From positions 59,005,501-59,069,500 of the forward strand of contig CM074863.1 in assembly GCA_037501455.1 (NCBI GenBank): DNA of 64,000 bases, read 5' to 3'. Position numbers and translations under genes: made by a program. The notes under the pieces are model-generated. The model did not search any database and was not told the origin of the DNA. It was given only the letters and a program-made list of their open reading frames with translations. The DNA comes from Lantana camara (lineage: Eukaryota; Streptophyta; Magnoliopsida; Lamiales; Verbenaceae). This document shows positions 24,475 to 34,812 of the stretch, piece by piece (position 1 is the first letter of the stretch; every line of letters starts with the position of its first letter).

Positions 24475-25878
24475 CAAGCACAGAAGCAGAAAGCGCCACA
24501 GCAGTATCAGAAGGCGCCACAACAGCAGAGAGCACCTCAGCCAGGTCCAGAGGAAATTGTTTGTCGATATTGTCGCCGAACGGGACACACTGAGGAGAAC
24601 TGTCGCAAGAAAGCTGGACAGTGTTTTGCGTGTGGTTCCCCTGAGCACCAGATGGATAGTTGCCCGCACAAGATCAGGAGATTTGGGGTCCAGGATAAAG
24701 GAAAAGCAGTGGTGGGTACGACGAACAAACCGGTGGTTAGAGGCAGAGCTTATGCTTTGGATGGTAAGGAGGAGGTTGATCCTTCGTCTGTTGTGGAAGG
24801 TATTGTGCACATTCTTAACACGCCAGTTAAGGTCTTGTATGACCCTGGTGCCACGCATTCTTTTGTTGCTTCTGAATTATGTGCGCATTTACAGTTTCCG
24901 CTTGAATACTTGCCATATAAATTTGAAGTGAGTTCTCCTTTGGGAACTTACCTTGTTACGGATCAAGTATATAAACGCTGCCCTATATGTATTGGTACCC
25001 GTTGTTACCCGACGGATCTGATTGAGTTACCGATGACAAGATACGATGTTATACTTGGTATGGATTGGTTGTCTAAGTACCGAGCTAAGTTGGATTGTTA
25101 CAAGAAAGAGATCATCTTGGAAGAAGATGAAAGTCGGACATTAGAAAGGAAAGTTGAGAAGTTATCAGTGATTTCTTCGATGGAAGCTAAGAAGTTGATT
25201 CAGAAAGGAGCTAGTGGATTTGTGGCTTATCTTCTGAATAGACCGAAAGATCAACTTAAGATTGAAGAAGTGGAAGTGGTGAACGAGTTCCTAGATGTGT
25301 TTCCTGAGCATTTGGATTCGTTACCCCCTGACCGAGAGTTGGAATTTACGATCGAGACGATATCAGGAGCTGAGCCGTACTCCAAGACACCTTATAGAAT
25401 GGCACCAGCAGAATTAGATGAACTGAGAAAGCAATTGGACGAGTTGATTGAGTCAGGATATGTTCGACCGAGCACATCGCCGTGGGGAGCGCCTGTGCTT
25501 TTCGTTAAGAAGAAGGATGGATCATTGCGTTTATGCATTGACTATCGGGAGCTGAACAGGATGACAATCAAGAATAAGTATCCTCTCCCTCATATCGAAG
25601 AGTTGTTCGACATACTACAAGGATCAAAGGTCTACTCCAAGTTAGATCTTAGACTAGGGTATTATCAGTTGAAGATCAGGGAAGCAGATATTCCGAAGAC
25701 TACTTTCAACAGCCGATATGGACATTATGAGTTTGTAGTAATGTCGTTTGGTTTGACGAACGCACCAGCTGCATTCATGGATATGATACACCGTATATTC
25801 AAGTCGTTTCTTGATAAGTTTGTAGTGATCTTTCGACGATATTTTGGTATTTTCGAAGACACCGGAGGAACATGCTGA
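24475..25878 (+). pseudogene. pol: A nucleocapsid, protease and N-terminal reverse transcriptase
   Basis: Continues the gag frame. Two CX2CX4HX4C zinc knuckles (24562-24603, 24622-24663) bind RNA. The aspartic protease has DPGATHSF (24841-24864), where most retroelements have D-S/T-G; element B also has DPGA, so this is a lineage trait and not damage. RT follows, with [32 protein letters not shown] and [13 protein letters not shown]. The frame breaks at 25833/25834 where 2 bases are missing compared with B, exactly in the catalytic Asp-Asp motif, giving a false tail and a stop at 25878. RT would copy the RNA in the particle; this copy cannot. Confidence 0.88.
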
Positions 25879-27052
25879 ACATCTTCGAATCGTGTTACGC
25901 ACTTTACTGGATCACAAGCTATATGCAAAGTTCAGTAAATGTGAGTTCTGGCTTGAGAGAGTTACTTTTCTCGGACACATCATATCAGGATCTGGAATCG
26001 AAGTAGATCCCTCGAAGATCGAGACGATTATGGATTGGAAGTCACCGAAGAATCCTTCAGAAGTAAGGAGTTTTCTGGGATTAGCTGGTTACTACTGGAG
26101 GTTTGTCCAAGATTTCTCGAAGATAGCTACACCTCTCACTAAGTTGACAAAGAAAGAAGGGAAGTTTGAATGGACGGAGAAGTGTGAGCAAAGTTTTCAA
26201 AGATTGAAGGAGATGCTAACAACTGCACCCGTGTTAGCGTTACCAGAAGGAAAAGAAGGATACACAGTCTACACCGATGCTTCGAAAGAAGGACTAGGAG
26301 GAGTTTTGATGCAGAATGGAAAGGTGATTGCGTATGCATCAAGGAAACTCAAAACGCATGAAGTCAACTACCCGACACATGATTTGGAGTTAGCAGCGAT
26401 AATTTTCGCTCTGGGAAACTGGAGACATTACCTGTATGGTGTTACGTTTGAGATCTTTACTGATCATAAGAGCCTGCGATATCTATTCACTCAGAAGGAG
26501 TTGAATATGCGACAAAGGAGATGGATGGAATTTCTGGAGGACTACGATTGCATTATTCAGTACCATCCAGGAAAGGCGAATGTTGTAGCAGATGCTCTAA
26601 GCAGGAAAGTTCGTTTGACACAGATTTCTGCCAACCCCGAGACTGATCAAAGAGAAAGAATAGAGGTGATAACTAAAGCTCGAGTGGCGAACGTTGTGAT
26701 GATATCACCTTTGAAAGAACAAGTGCTGGAAGCACAGAAGAACGATGAATGGATTAAGAAATGTCTCGAATCTAAGGAGAAAGATGATGAGACCAAGTTC
26801 AAGGTTGATGAACATGGAATATTGAGGTACAAAGGTCGAGTATGCGTGCCGACTGTTTTGAGGAAAGAGATTCTCGACGAAGCGCATAAGACTAAGTACA
26901 CGATACATCCCGGAGGTACTAAGATGTATCAAGATGTTAAAACGCATTTCTGGTGGAACGGAATGAAGAGAGACATAGCCAACTATGTCAAGAAGTGCTT
27001 AACTTGTCAGAAAGTTAAAGCTGAGCACCAGAAGCCGAGTGGAAAGTTGTAA
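25834..27052 (+). pseudogene. pol: A C-terminal RT, RNase H and integrase zinc finger
   Basis: Downstream of the 2-bp deletion the reading goes on in another frame (phase of 25844). It encodes the RT thumb ([23 protein letters not shown]), RNase H ([11 protein letters not shown] near 26268, [11 protein letters not shown] near 26380, [16 protein letters not shown] near 26590) and the integrase HHCC zinc finger (HPGGTKMY near 26906, [14 protein letters not shown] near 26998). It ends at TAA 27050-27052, where B has CAA (Gln), i.e. a C-to-T change. Confidence 0.88.
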
Positions 27053-28162
27053 CCATTACCGATTCCGACTTGGAAGTGGGAGCAAATCACGATGGATTTT
27101 GTCACTGGATTACCCAAAGTCAGAGGAGGACAAGATAGTATCTGGGTGATCATTGATCGATTGACAAAGTCAGCACACTTTTTGCCAGTTAAGACGACGG
27201 ATAAGGTCAGCACGTTGGCAAAGCTGTACCAACAAGAGATTGTCAGATTACATGGAGTTCCGAACAGTATAGTGTCGGACAGAGATCCGAAATTCACGTC
27301 GCACTTATGGAAAGAAATTCAGACTTTGATGGGAACGAAGTTGATCTTCAGTACTGCAGTGCATCCTCAGACGGATGGACAATCAGAAAGGATGATCAAA
27401 TACTTGGAAGATATGCTAAGAGCTTGCGCTTTGGACTTCCAGGAAAGCTAGAAAGAATGTTTACCTCTTGTGGAGTTTGCATACAACAATAGTTATCAAG
27501 CTTCTATTAAAGCTGCTCCATATGAAGCTCTGTATGGAAGGAGATGTAGATCCCCGTTGTACTGGTATTTGGATGAAGCAAGATGTACTGAGGAAGGACA
27601 GATCAGAGTGAATTCAGCTAAATGGATAAGAGAGGCGACAGAAAAGATTCAGATCATTCGCCAGAGAATGAAAGCTGCCCAGGACAGGCAGAAAAGTTAT
27701 GCTGATCGACGAAGAAGGGATTTGGAATTCGCAGTGGGCGAAAAGGTATTTCTAAAGGCATCGCCAAGAAAAGGGTTTTCCCGAATTGGGAAAGGTGGAA
27801 AGTTAAACCCGAGATATGTTGGGCCGTATGAGATACTGGAGAGAGTCGGGCCGACTGCTTATAGATTGGATTTGCCTGTAGGTCTAACAGGAATCCACAA
27901 CGTACTTCATGTATCTCAGCTTCGCAAGTGTTTCTCGGATGAGACAGACGTTGTGCAGGTAGAGGAGATACCTTTGGAACCGGATCTGACTTATGTTTTG
28001 AAGCCCGCTAAGATTCTTGATAGGAAGTTTCAAGAGCTGAGGAATAGGAAGATTCTTTTGGTTAAAGTCCTTTGGAAGGGACATGGGACAGAAGAGCCAA
28101 CCTGGGAGACAGAAGAGAAAATGCAGAAACATCACCCTGAGTTGTTTGCAGTTACAGCAGAA

Positions 28163-28180
28163 GAATCTGAGGACAGATTC
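28163..28180 (+). other. Stem-loop before the polypurine tract of A
   Basis: GAATCTG-AGGA-CAGATTC, seven pairs, perfect. B and C have GAATCCG-AGGA-CGGATTC, so the fifth-to-sixth region changes as a pair (T-A to C-G), which supports pairing. In A it is also protein-coding. Confidence 0.7.
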
Positions 28181-28182
28181 TC

Positions 28183-28198
28183 TTTAAGGAGGGGTGAT
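28183..28198 (+). other. Polypurine tract of A
   Basis: TTAAGGAGGGGTGAT directly before the 3' LTR at 28199. It primes plus-strand DNA synthesis in LTR elements. The position matches the tracts of B, C and D. Confidence 0.8.
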
Positions 28199-31100
28199 TG
28201 TAACAGCCCAAAACAGGACCTGGATGAAAACAATAAGTTAAGGCAGTGGTAAAGCGTTTATAGACCGTGATCCAATTTTTTGAATCATCGTGCATTGCAT
28301 TCTTACATGAACTTTGTGCTCGTATATGTTCTGACATGTTTTAAGGGGGAATTCTTGACCTTTGATACAGTTTACTATTCATAACCCGAGCCTACCTTGT
28401 TCATATTGCTACTCGAACCCTAGAGGTTCATCACACATGTTTCCCAATCGTTTGAACTTGTTTCCCGAGCTCAGAAAGTCTTTCTTGAGCCATAAGGGTA
28501 TTTTTAGAACTTACCGATCAAAGTTACTATTCATCAGAAAATGAGCTTTTGATTCTGATACCTTTTTCTACCCAAGTTACAGTCGAATCGATCCTTGAGT
28601 CGAGACGAGTCTTTTGAAATCATTCTTGGCTTGGAAATCCATTCCGGAACTTTGTTTTATTGAAAACGTTTTTGAAAACCCTAGTTTACTATTCCTTTTA
28701 CGAACGGTTTTCATTCGGAAAATGTTTTCTCTTCGGATTTGCATTTCTTGAGCTATTTCAAGATTTTTGAGATGTTTTACAACTCTTGATTCAAACCCTA
28801 GCTTGAAATTTTGAAGCGTACGTTCGTACGTGAGAATTCACTATTCACTCTACGTTTTCAACTTTTTAACGGTAAAACGTTTTATAGTCGATTTTGGACT
28901 CAAAACGCTTCTCGATTTATTTCTTGAATTTTAGAAGCAATCCGGACTTGAAAATCATTTTAGAAAGTCGTTTTTCACTCATGTCGAGTTTCGAGCTCAA
29001 AACTTTTATTCACTAAAACTAATGTATCTTTCAAACGGTAAATCCGATTTCGACGAATGAATATGCGTTTCGAAGCTAATTTTCTTTCCGTCGGAATGGT
29101 TATACTTCCAGCCACTTATCCTTGAGTCTTGGGGGACGAAATTACAGAAATACCCCCAGCAGCACCATTTTTTCCTTCTTAATCCCTAAAGCTTCTAGAA
29201 GATACAAGTGGATGAACTCTTGTTTTGCTCTCCTACCCTTAAGCCATCTCTAATTGCAAGGTGAGGGGCTTCTTCACAACTATAAATACCCCTCCCATGG
29301 CATTTCATTCCTTGCTCAAAGTTGTGTTGACAACACCCTTTCTCTCCCTCTCCTCCCCCTCTTGCCGTCGGCACCCCCCATTAGAAGCTAGGTTAGTTTG
29401 TTTTGTTTTTACGTTATGTTAGTTTAGTTTATGTTTTTATGTTATGGTATGTTTATATTATGTTTAGGTTGGGCTTAGGGTCTTCCCTAAGCCATATAGG
29501 ATTTTATTTTATGCATTTATTATATAGTTTTCATGATATGTTTTGATAGTTGTTTATATGTTTTAATTGTTTAGTATATGCATGAATATGTTATGAATTG
29601 CTCTAGTATATGCTATGATCATGTAATATGATTGTTATATTATGAGAATTGATGCATGATTATGGAATTTGAATTATGTTCATGCATGTTTGCTAATGGA
29701 ATAGTGATTTACAATTAATTATGTCACAACTTGTTACATGTTGATATGGAATTAAATTGTTACATGTTACATGCCTAAAGGTTCATGATATATGATATGA
29801 TATGATATGAGATATGTTGTGACATGTTGTCACATTGTTATATGATTCTTGATTTATGATTTGAGCTTATGGTATGATTTGGATTAATGGATTAGTGCCT
29901 TGATCATGTTATACACTTTAATAGTGTCACATGTTATAACCTAAGATATATTAGTGTTTTATAACTTGATCTTATGCCTTAATTGGATCTCTTAACTATA
30001 GGTTATACCTTTAACCTAGATCACACTTGATTATATTAACATGAACTTGAAACTATAGGTTATAATCAAGATCATAATTTGATTAGGGTGTGTGTGTGTA
30101 TGCATGCCGTGTGTGTGTGTGTGTTCGTGCATGGTGTGTGTGTGTACCGTGTGTGTGTGGGTGTGTGTATAGTAAGGGTTTGACCCGACCCTTTGACTCG
30201 ACATGTGAATAGTAACCTGTGAATAGTAATCGTGAATAGTAATCTGGAATAGTACTTTTGAATAGTGCTTTTGAATAGTAAAAATGAATTAAAACTTGTG
30301 CTTTCTCTATAGACATTTGCACCTAGGGTTTCCATATCCAGGGTATAAAATGTGTTTTCAAAATGTGTTTTCTTTCGTGGACTTGTTTCTTAACCTAAGG
30401 TTTGCGATAGGATTCATAATTTGACTAAAGCTTACCCGGTTATAGTAAGATCATAGTCTAACGTTAAGAGTAACTCACTTTGACGTATTCCTTTGTGTGT
30501 TACTTTTCTTGAATACCTTAAATGGTATTACTCTCTTGTGTTACATGTTCTTTACATGTTCCTTGTTCTTTGTTCTTGCATTTCATATGCATCTTGGTTA
30601 GTAGTGGGTCTTAGTTGTTAAGCTCACTCTAGTACACCACCTACAGGAGTTAAAGTTGAGCACTGGGATCCCCAGGGCACCGCTTAATCTGTCTACCTAC
30701 CTTTTGGTACTATTAGGTGAGGTGAAGTTATAAATGTTTTCCAACTGGAACCACGATTATACTATCGTATCATATGTTTTGAAATTCAAAGCTAAACCTT
30801 GTTTTGAACTATCCCTTTTATCGGGACATTCTCTTGAAAGGATCATTCATACTTTAATAGTATAGCTTGATCTACAGCACATGTTTTCCAAAGTTCTGCA
30901 TTCTTGTTCAAAGACAGTTACATGTTTTGCATATGTTTTCAAAGTACAGTTTACAGACAGTTTCACATGTTTTCAGACAGAATCATATGTTTACAGACAG
31001 CATCATATGTTACAGTTACAGTTTCAGATGTTATAGTTAGCATACTGGAGTGATACTCTGGTCACTGCTAATCTTAAATGCAAGCATACAGTTTACAGTT

Positions 31101-32362
31101 TGGGCCCGGCGGTTATGTGTGGAGGTGATGCTCGGGAGGTGAGCGCCAACGACATCATCAATACCGGCCGCCACACTTAGACAATTGACACCGACTTTTA
31201 ACAGGAGGTTTGTTAAGTCAGGACAATCTGTCTGGGAACGGACAGCAAATCTGTTCCCATTACATGTTTACAGGTCGCCTAGGGCTAGCTACCCGAAGTG
31301 ACAACCGGTGGAGGATGGTGCATGTTTGTATGCGTTGGTAAGAGTTGTTGTTGACCTTGGTCCGATAGTCTAGTATGTGCGGAGTTGTTGTTGACCTTGG
31401 TCCGATGCTCTACTATATGTGGGGTTATTGTTGATCTTGGTCCGATACTCTACTAAACGTGGAATTATCGTTGATCCTGGTCCGATGCTCTACCAAATCA
31501 TGTTTTCTGGAGTAAGGATGGAGGAGCATAGCTTGCGGGAAAAATTCTGTTTCATAAAGGATGGTTCATATCTGGAAAAGTTCACTTTACCCTTGTCCCG
31601 TTTTATGAAAGAACTATGAACCATCAACAGCATATGTGTGCGCGTGTGATAGCATTCATTAAAATGTTTTATAACGTGCATTCTTTTACAGCATCGCATT
31701 CAAAGAGTTTTATCCATCGAACTTGTTTCAAGTTCTTCTTTAAAGCATTGCATTTAACAGTTTCGAACTTTACTTCAAGTTCTTTATCATTCAGTACTTT
31801 CTTTAAAGTATTCCCTCACTTAGTCCTTTTGACTAATACCTCTCCCGTTTTCTTGCCTCGTGGTTTCAGGTCTTGCAGCCGCAGTCTAGAGGTATCTTGA
31901 AGCTCTAGATTGTCATTTTTGTTTCAGTCAGGACTTAGTATTACTTCCTCTTTTGCGTCCTGCATATGTTTTATGGCTGCATCACTTTATACTTCTGTAT
32001 ATGTTTCTGAATACTTGAGTATCTTTGTTATACACTTTCTGCTACTCTGTTACCGATATTTTGAACTCTGCTGTATCGGTACTTATATGTGAATCTGTTA
32101 CATGTTCTGATATGCCGAGTCTCTCTTACACGATCAATATGCTCTTGCTTGTTACATGCCATCACGCACATGTTTTGAAAAGTTTTAAAATACTCTGATT
32201 TTCCGTTGCATAGCCACATCGTTGTACATGTATAGTTCTGATAGACAGCCGTTCGCTGGAGTATTTCTTGAGTGATGGCTCACACCATTACTTGAGAGGT
32301 GCTTCAGTGCGGGGGTTGAGACGCCGCTCTCCTCTTGTTCTGGTAAGGGTGGGGACGTTACA
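28199..32362 (+). repeat. A 3' LTR
   Basis: 4164 bp, about 98.9% identical to the 5' LTR by eye, with one single-base deletion near 29473. Ends GGGGACGTTACA, followed by CTGTT. TATA box copy at 29281-29288; tandem repeats as in the 5' LTR. Confidence 0.95.
29281..29288 (+). promoter_or_regulatory. TATA box of the A 3' LTR
   Basis: TATAAATA in the same context as at 18870. From here transcription would run into downstream B sequence. Confidence 0.6.
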
Positions 32363-32367
32363 CTGTT

Positions 32368-32823
32368 TTTATACCCACCAATCCCTTTTGGACTGAACCC
32401 GTTGGTTTTCAGTTGTGTTGTGCAGGTGTCAGGGAGCTAGGCGGGAATTCGAGTCATTAGGTCTTGCATTCGCTTCTAGCTCTTGTATTTTGGCCTTACA
32501 CTTGCATACTCTTACTGTTGATCACTGTATATGAATATTGTTATGGAGCGTACTTGTTTTGGGCCGTGACGGCATGTGAATGTTGTATATGAATTATTTT
32601 TGGAGCTTTGATGCTCAAGGTATATATATATGATATATGTTCAGTTATTGCTTCCGCTTTAATGTTTAACCCTGATTTTATGGTTCAAGGGTTAGTCCCG
32701 CCTAGCCTAGAGTGTGTGTTTGTCCCCGTTCGCCGTGATTTAGCTCGGGTATGGATTGTCCATTTCATATTCGGGTCGGGTCTCGGTGTCGGGGGATGTG
32801 GTACCTTGCGCTCGGGTGCTACA
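32368..32823 (+). repeat. B 5' LTR, segment 3 (3' end)
   Basis: Resumes after the A insertion and ends CTCGGGTGCTACA at 32823. Matches 50867-50997 plus 60849-61162 of the 3' LTR. Contains the CCGCCTAGCCTAG...CCGTTCGC...GGGGGATGTGG tail shared by C, D, F, H and K. Confidence 0.92.
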
Positions 32824-32831
32824 TCCTTAAG

Positions 32832-32843
32832 TGGTATCAGAGC
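32832..32843 (+). other. Primer binding site of B (tRNA-iMet)
   Basis: TGGTATCAGAGC, 8 bases after the LTR end (spacer TCCTTAAG, identical in C, D and F). Confidence 0.95.
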
Positions 32844-32868
32844 TTCAGGTTGCAAAACCCGGGCTTTC
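32840..32868 (+). other. Stem-loop after the primer site of B
   Basis: GGTT (32848-32851), loop GCAA, AACC (32856-32859), with outer AGC/GCT pairs. The outer stem is weaker than in D or E. Confidence 0.5.
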
Positions 32869-32999
32869 GTGTCGTGTGAGTCAGTCTAGGTCGTTTGGCT
32901 TAGGAACTAATTGACAATGTGTTGCATATGCATCTCTTTTGTGCTTAATTATTTTAAATTTCGAATCTTGGTTGAATTAATTGCATTATCATACATAAA

Positions 33000-33037
33000 C
33001 TAAACCTAGCACGCATTTTTAGTGTTTTATTGACAGG
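33000..33037 (+). other. Splice-acceptor-like block before B gag
   Basis: ACTAAACC, then TTTTTAGTGTTTTATTGACAG ending at 33036, one base before the gag ATG. It is a good plant 3' splice-site context. The same block is found at the same place in C, D, E and F, where no gag follows. Confidence 0.5.
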
Positions 33038-33613
33038 ATGCCTCCGCGTAGACATCGAGATCGATCTCCAGGACGGTGTCGCCATCGTGATCGTACTCCT
33101 ACACCTCCACCCCCACAACCACCGCCGACAGAGGCCTTTGTTAATTCGGTCATCGATATCATAGATCAGAGGCTTAGAGATTATGTACCACCGGCACCTC
33201 CAGCACCGCCTGCACCTGCTGTACCACCTGAGGCACCAATTTTAGTTATACTCAGGGAGTTTCAGAACCAAAGACCTCCTAAGGTTTTCAAGGGAAATGA
33301 TATGCAGGAGGAAATGTGGCTGAAAGAAGTTGAGAGGATCTGGGAGCTCATTCCATGTGAGTCCCAAGAGAAGGCTCGATGTACCATCACTTTGATACAA
33401 GGGGAGGCTTACTCTTGGTGGGAAAGCACACGGATTGTTTTGGAAGAAGCTGGAGAGGAGATTAACTGGGAAGTCTTTTCAAGGGAATTAAAGAAAAAAT
33501 TTATTCCTCCTTCATCCCGTACTCGAAGACTTAAGGAATTCACTGAACTGAAGCAGGGATCGAGGTCTGTGGCTGAATATATGTCAGAGTATGAGAGGTT
33601 GTCTCGCTATGCA
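33038..33613 (+). pseudogene. gag: B gag, N-terminal part (192 codons)
   Basis: Starts MPPRRHRDRSPG, followed by a long Pro/Ala-rich stretch (residues ~24-75) and the retrotransposon gag domain with WLKEVERIWELI, YSWWES near residue 128 and the ELKKKFIPPSSRTRR/EFTELKQGSRSVAEY blocks. It is broken after Ala192 by element D, exactly at a codon boundary. Frames reading on into D (25 more codons) are artefacts. The gene continues at 44115. The ATG at 33038 sits directly after the acceptor-like AG. Confidence 0.92.
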
Positions 33614-34127
33614 TGTGACGCCCCGTTTTCTCGAAGGGTGTTCTTACTACATCAACAAGTAAGTCTCTACATTTATGTGTGTTTAATTTAAGAGTTCTTG
33701 AATTATGTGATTTAATGTAAATCCAATTTAATATGTGTTCATTCGAATTATTCTAAGATTAATTGTCAACTTGATTAATTACGCGCATATTTAACCCTAA
33801 CTGTCTAATTTGATTTAATTCAAATTTACTCCATGAAATAATTGTCAAGTTGATTTTAAATCCATCATATTATTTAACTTGTTTAATTTCGGTTTACTTG
33901 AATTCCTTGAGATTAATTGTCAATCATGTGTTTACGAAATGTCATTAAATTGTACGAAAGGTTTTCAAATTAAATTGAATTAAACTCTAATTGGCAAATT
34001 TATCTCTTTCATTTTAATTTGTAAAATTAATTCGGAGTTTGAATGTTTATTCGTAACTTTACCAATTTTATTTGCGATTAATTGTACGCGATATTTATCT
34101 TTGCTACGCGGTAAGGATACCCGGTTG

Positions 34128-34134
34128 TATATAG
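34128..34134 (+). promoter_or_regulatory. Probable TATA box of the D 5' LTR
   Basis: TATATAG in GGTTGTATATAGCTTG, followed about 35 bases later by a CT repeat (34166-34203), a common plant start-site context. Copy at 40592-40598 in the 3' LTR. Confidence 0.5.
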
Positions 34135-34800
34135 CTTGTGCACAAGACACATTTCTCCCAATCCCTTTTCTCTCTCTCTCTCTCCTCTCCCACTTTCTCT
34201 CTCCCGCGGGTTACTATCGCGGCTTCGGTTACGAGCCCATAACTCGATCGTTTCTCGACGGAATTCAACAAACGAATAGTCCATTTCGATTATCTCGGCG
34301 AGACCGATGTAAGAGTACCAATTTCACGGCCTAATGACCAACGGTGGCGGAGTTATGGCCGGATTTCAGTAGCAGCGGCGGAGCTGTCAGACCGCCGCCA
34401 CTTCGCCGGCGTTTCGCAGCGTTTTCCGGCCACTTCCTTGGTACACGCGCCGAAGAACCAGCAAGAGGACTTCCCGGTGCAGCGGATGACGTCGTCGGCA
34501 CGGCCATCGGAGAAGAGACGACGCCGCACGCGCCGCCCGAAGCTCGTGGCGGCAGCGCGAGTTATTGTAGAGGCGGCGGCAGAAACTTCGGTGGCCAACG
34601 GGGGCCTTTTTCGGCCATCTTTTGGTCTCGAGCTCTTCACGAAAGTTGTTCGGAATGACGAGAACTAGTGACCTGTGATCAGGTGACTCCAGATTCGGTG
34701 GTTTGGCGGCGGATCGGCGGTGACAAAGTGGCGGTGCAACGGCGTCAATAGCTCCGAGGATTTTTACGGAAAGCTACCTTAGGTCTTTCGAAGAGCTCGT

Positions 34801-34812
34801 CATGGGTAAGAG
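34801..34812 (+). other. Splice-donor-like site in D LTR
   Basis: CATGG|GTAAGAG. Solo LTR I keeps the word as CACGG|GTAAGAT (minus strand, 61872-61860). Donor use is inferred. A second candidate, GTG|GTGAGT, is at 35094-35102. Confidence 0.35.

Larger units (their letters stand above)
27053..28252 (+). pseudogene. pol: A integrase core and chromodomain
   Basis: Same phase as the preceding piece. The integrase catalytic core has the first Asp in TMDFVTGLP (27092), the second in SDRDPKF (27273) and the Glu in TDGQSERMI (27370-27397). A TAG at 27449-27451 replaces the Trp seen in B (WNEQLPL), a G-to-A change. The C-terminal part includes the KxFLKASPRKGFSRIGKGGKL block (27750-27807) and a chromodomain (KILDRKFQELRNRK, VLWKGHGTEEPTWE; about 28010-28140), which in chromoviruses directs integration to heterochromatin marks. 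The frame runs 54 bases into the 3' LTR before its stop at 28250. Confidence 0.88.
17788..32362 (+). mobile_element. Element A: full-length 14.6-kb Ty3/gypsy chromovirus (Tekay/Del-like)
   Basis: Two 4.16-kb LTRs (TGTAACAGCCC...GTTACA), primer site, an extra open frame, gag, protease, RT, RNase H, integrase, chromodomain and polypurine tract, flanked by CTGTT (17783-17787, 32363-32367). The empty site is preserved in the B 3' LTR near 50851-50870. I counted about 45 LTR differences by eye (about 98.9% identity). With a rate of 1.3e-8 per site per year that is roughly 0.4 million years, an assumption-dependent figure. gag-pol has three stops and one frameshift, so this copy cannot make its own polyprotein. 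Confidence 0.95.

Noticed and set aside
24475..24561. An Ogre-type intron or programmed frameshift between gag and pol of A
   Set aside because: gag and pol are in the same frame with only one TAG between them, and the linker still encodes a Gln-rich stretch leading into the zinc knuckles, so no shift or intron is needed.
33614..33691. 217-codon gag frame extending past 33613
   Set aside because: The last 25 codons are D LTR sequence; gag continues at 44115.
34344..34668. Overlapping frames on both strands (95-104 codons; copies at 40808-41215 and relatives at 61549-62263)
   Set aside because: They arise from GC-rich LTR sequence with few stop codons, recur only because the LTR is duplicated, differ by frame-breaking changes and resemble no protein.
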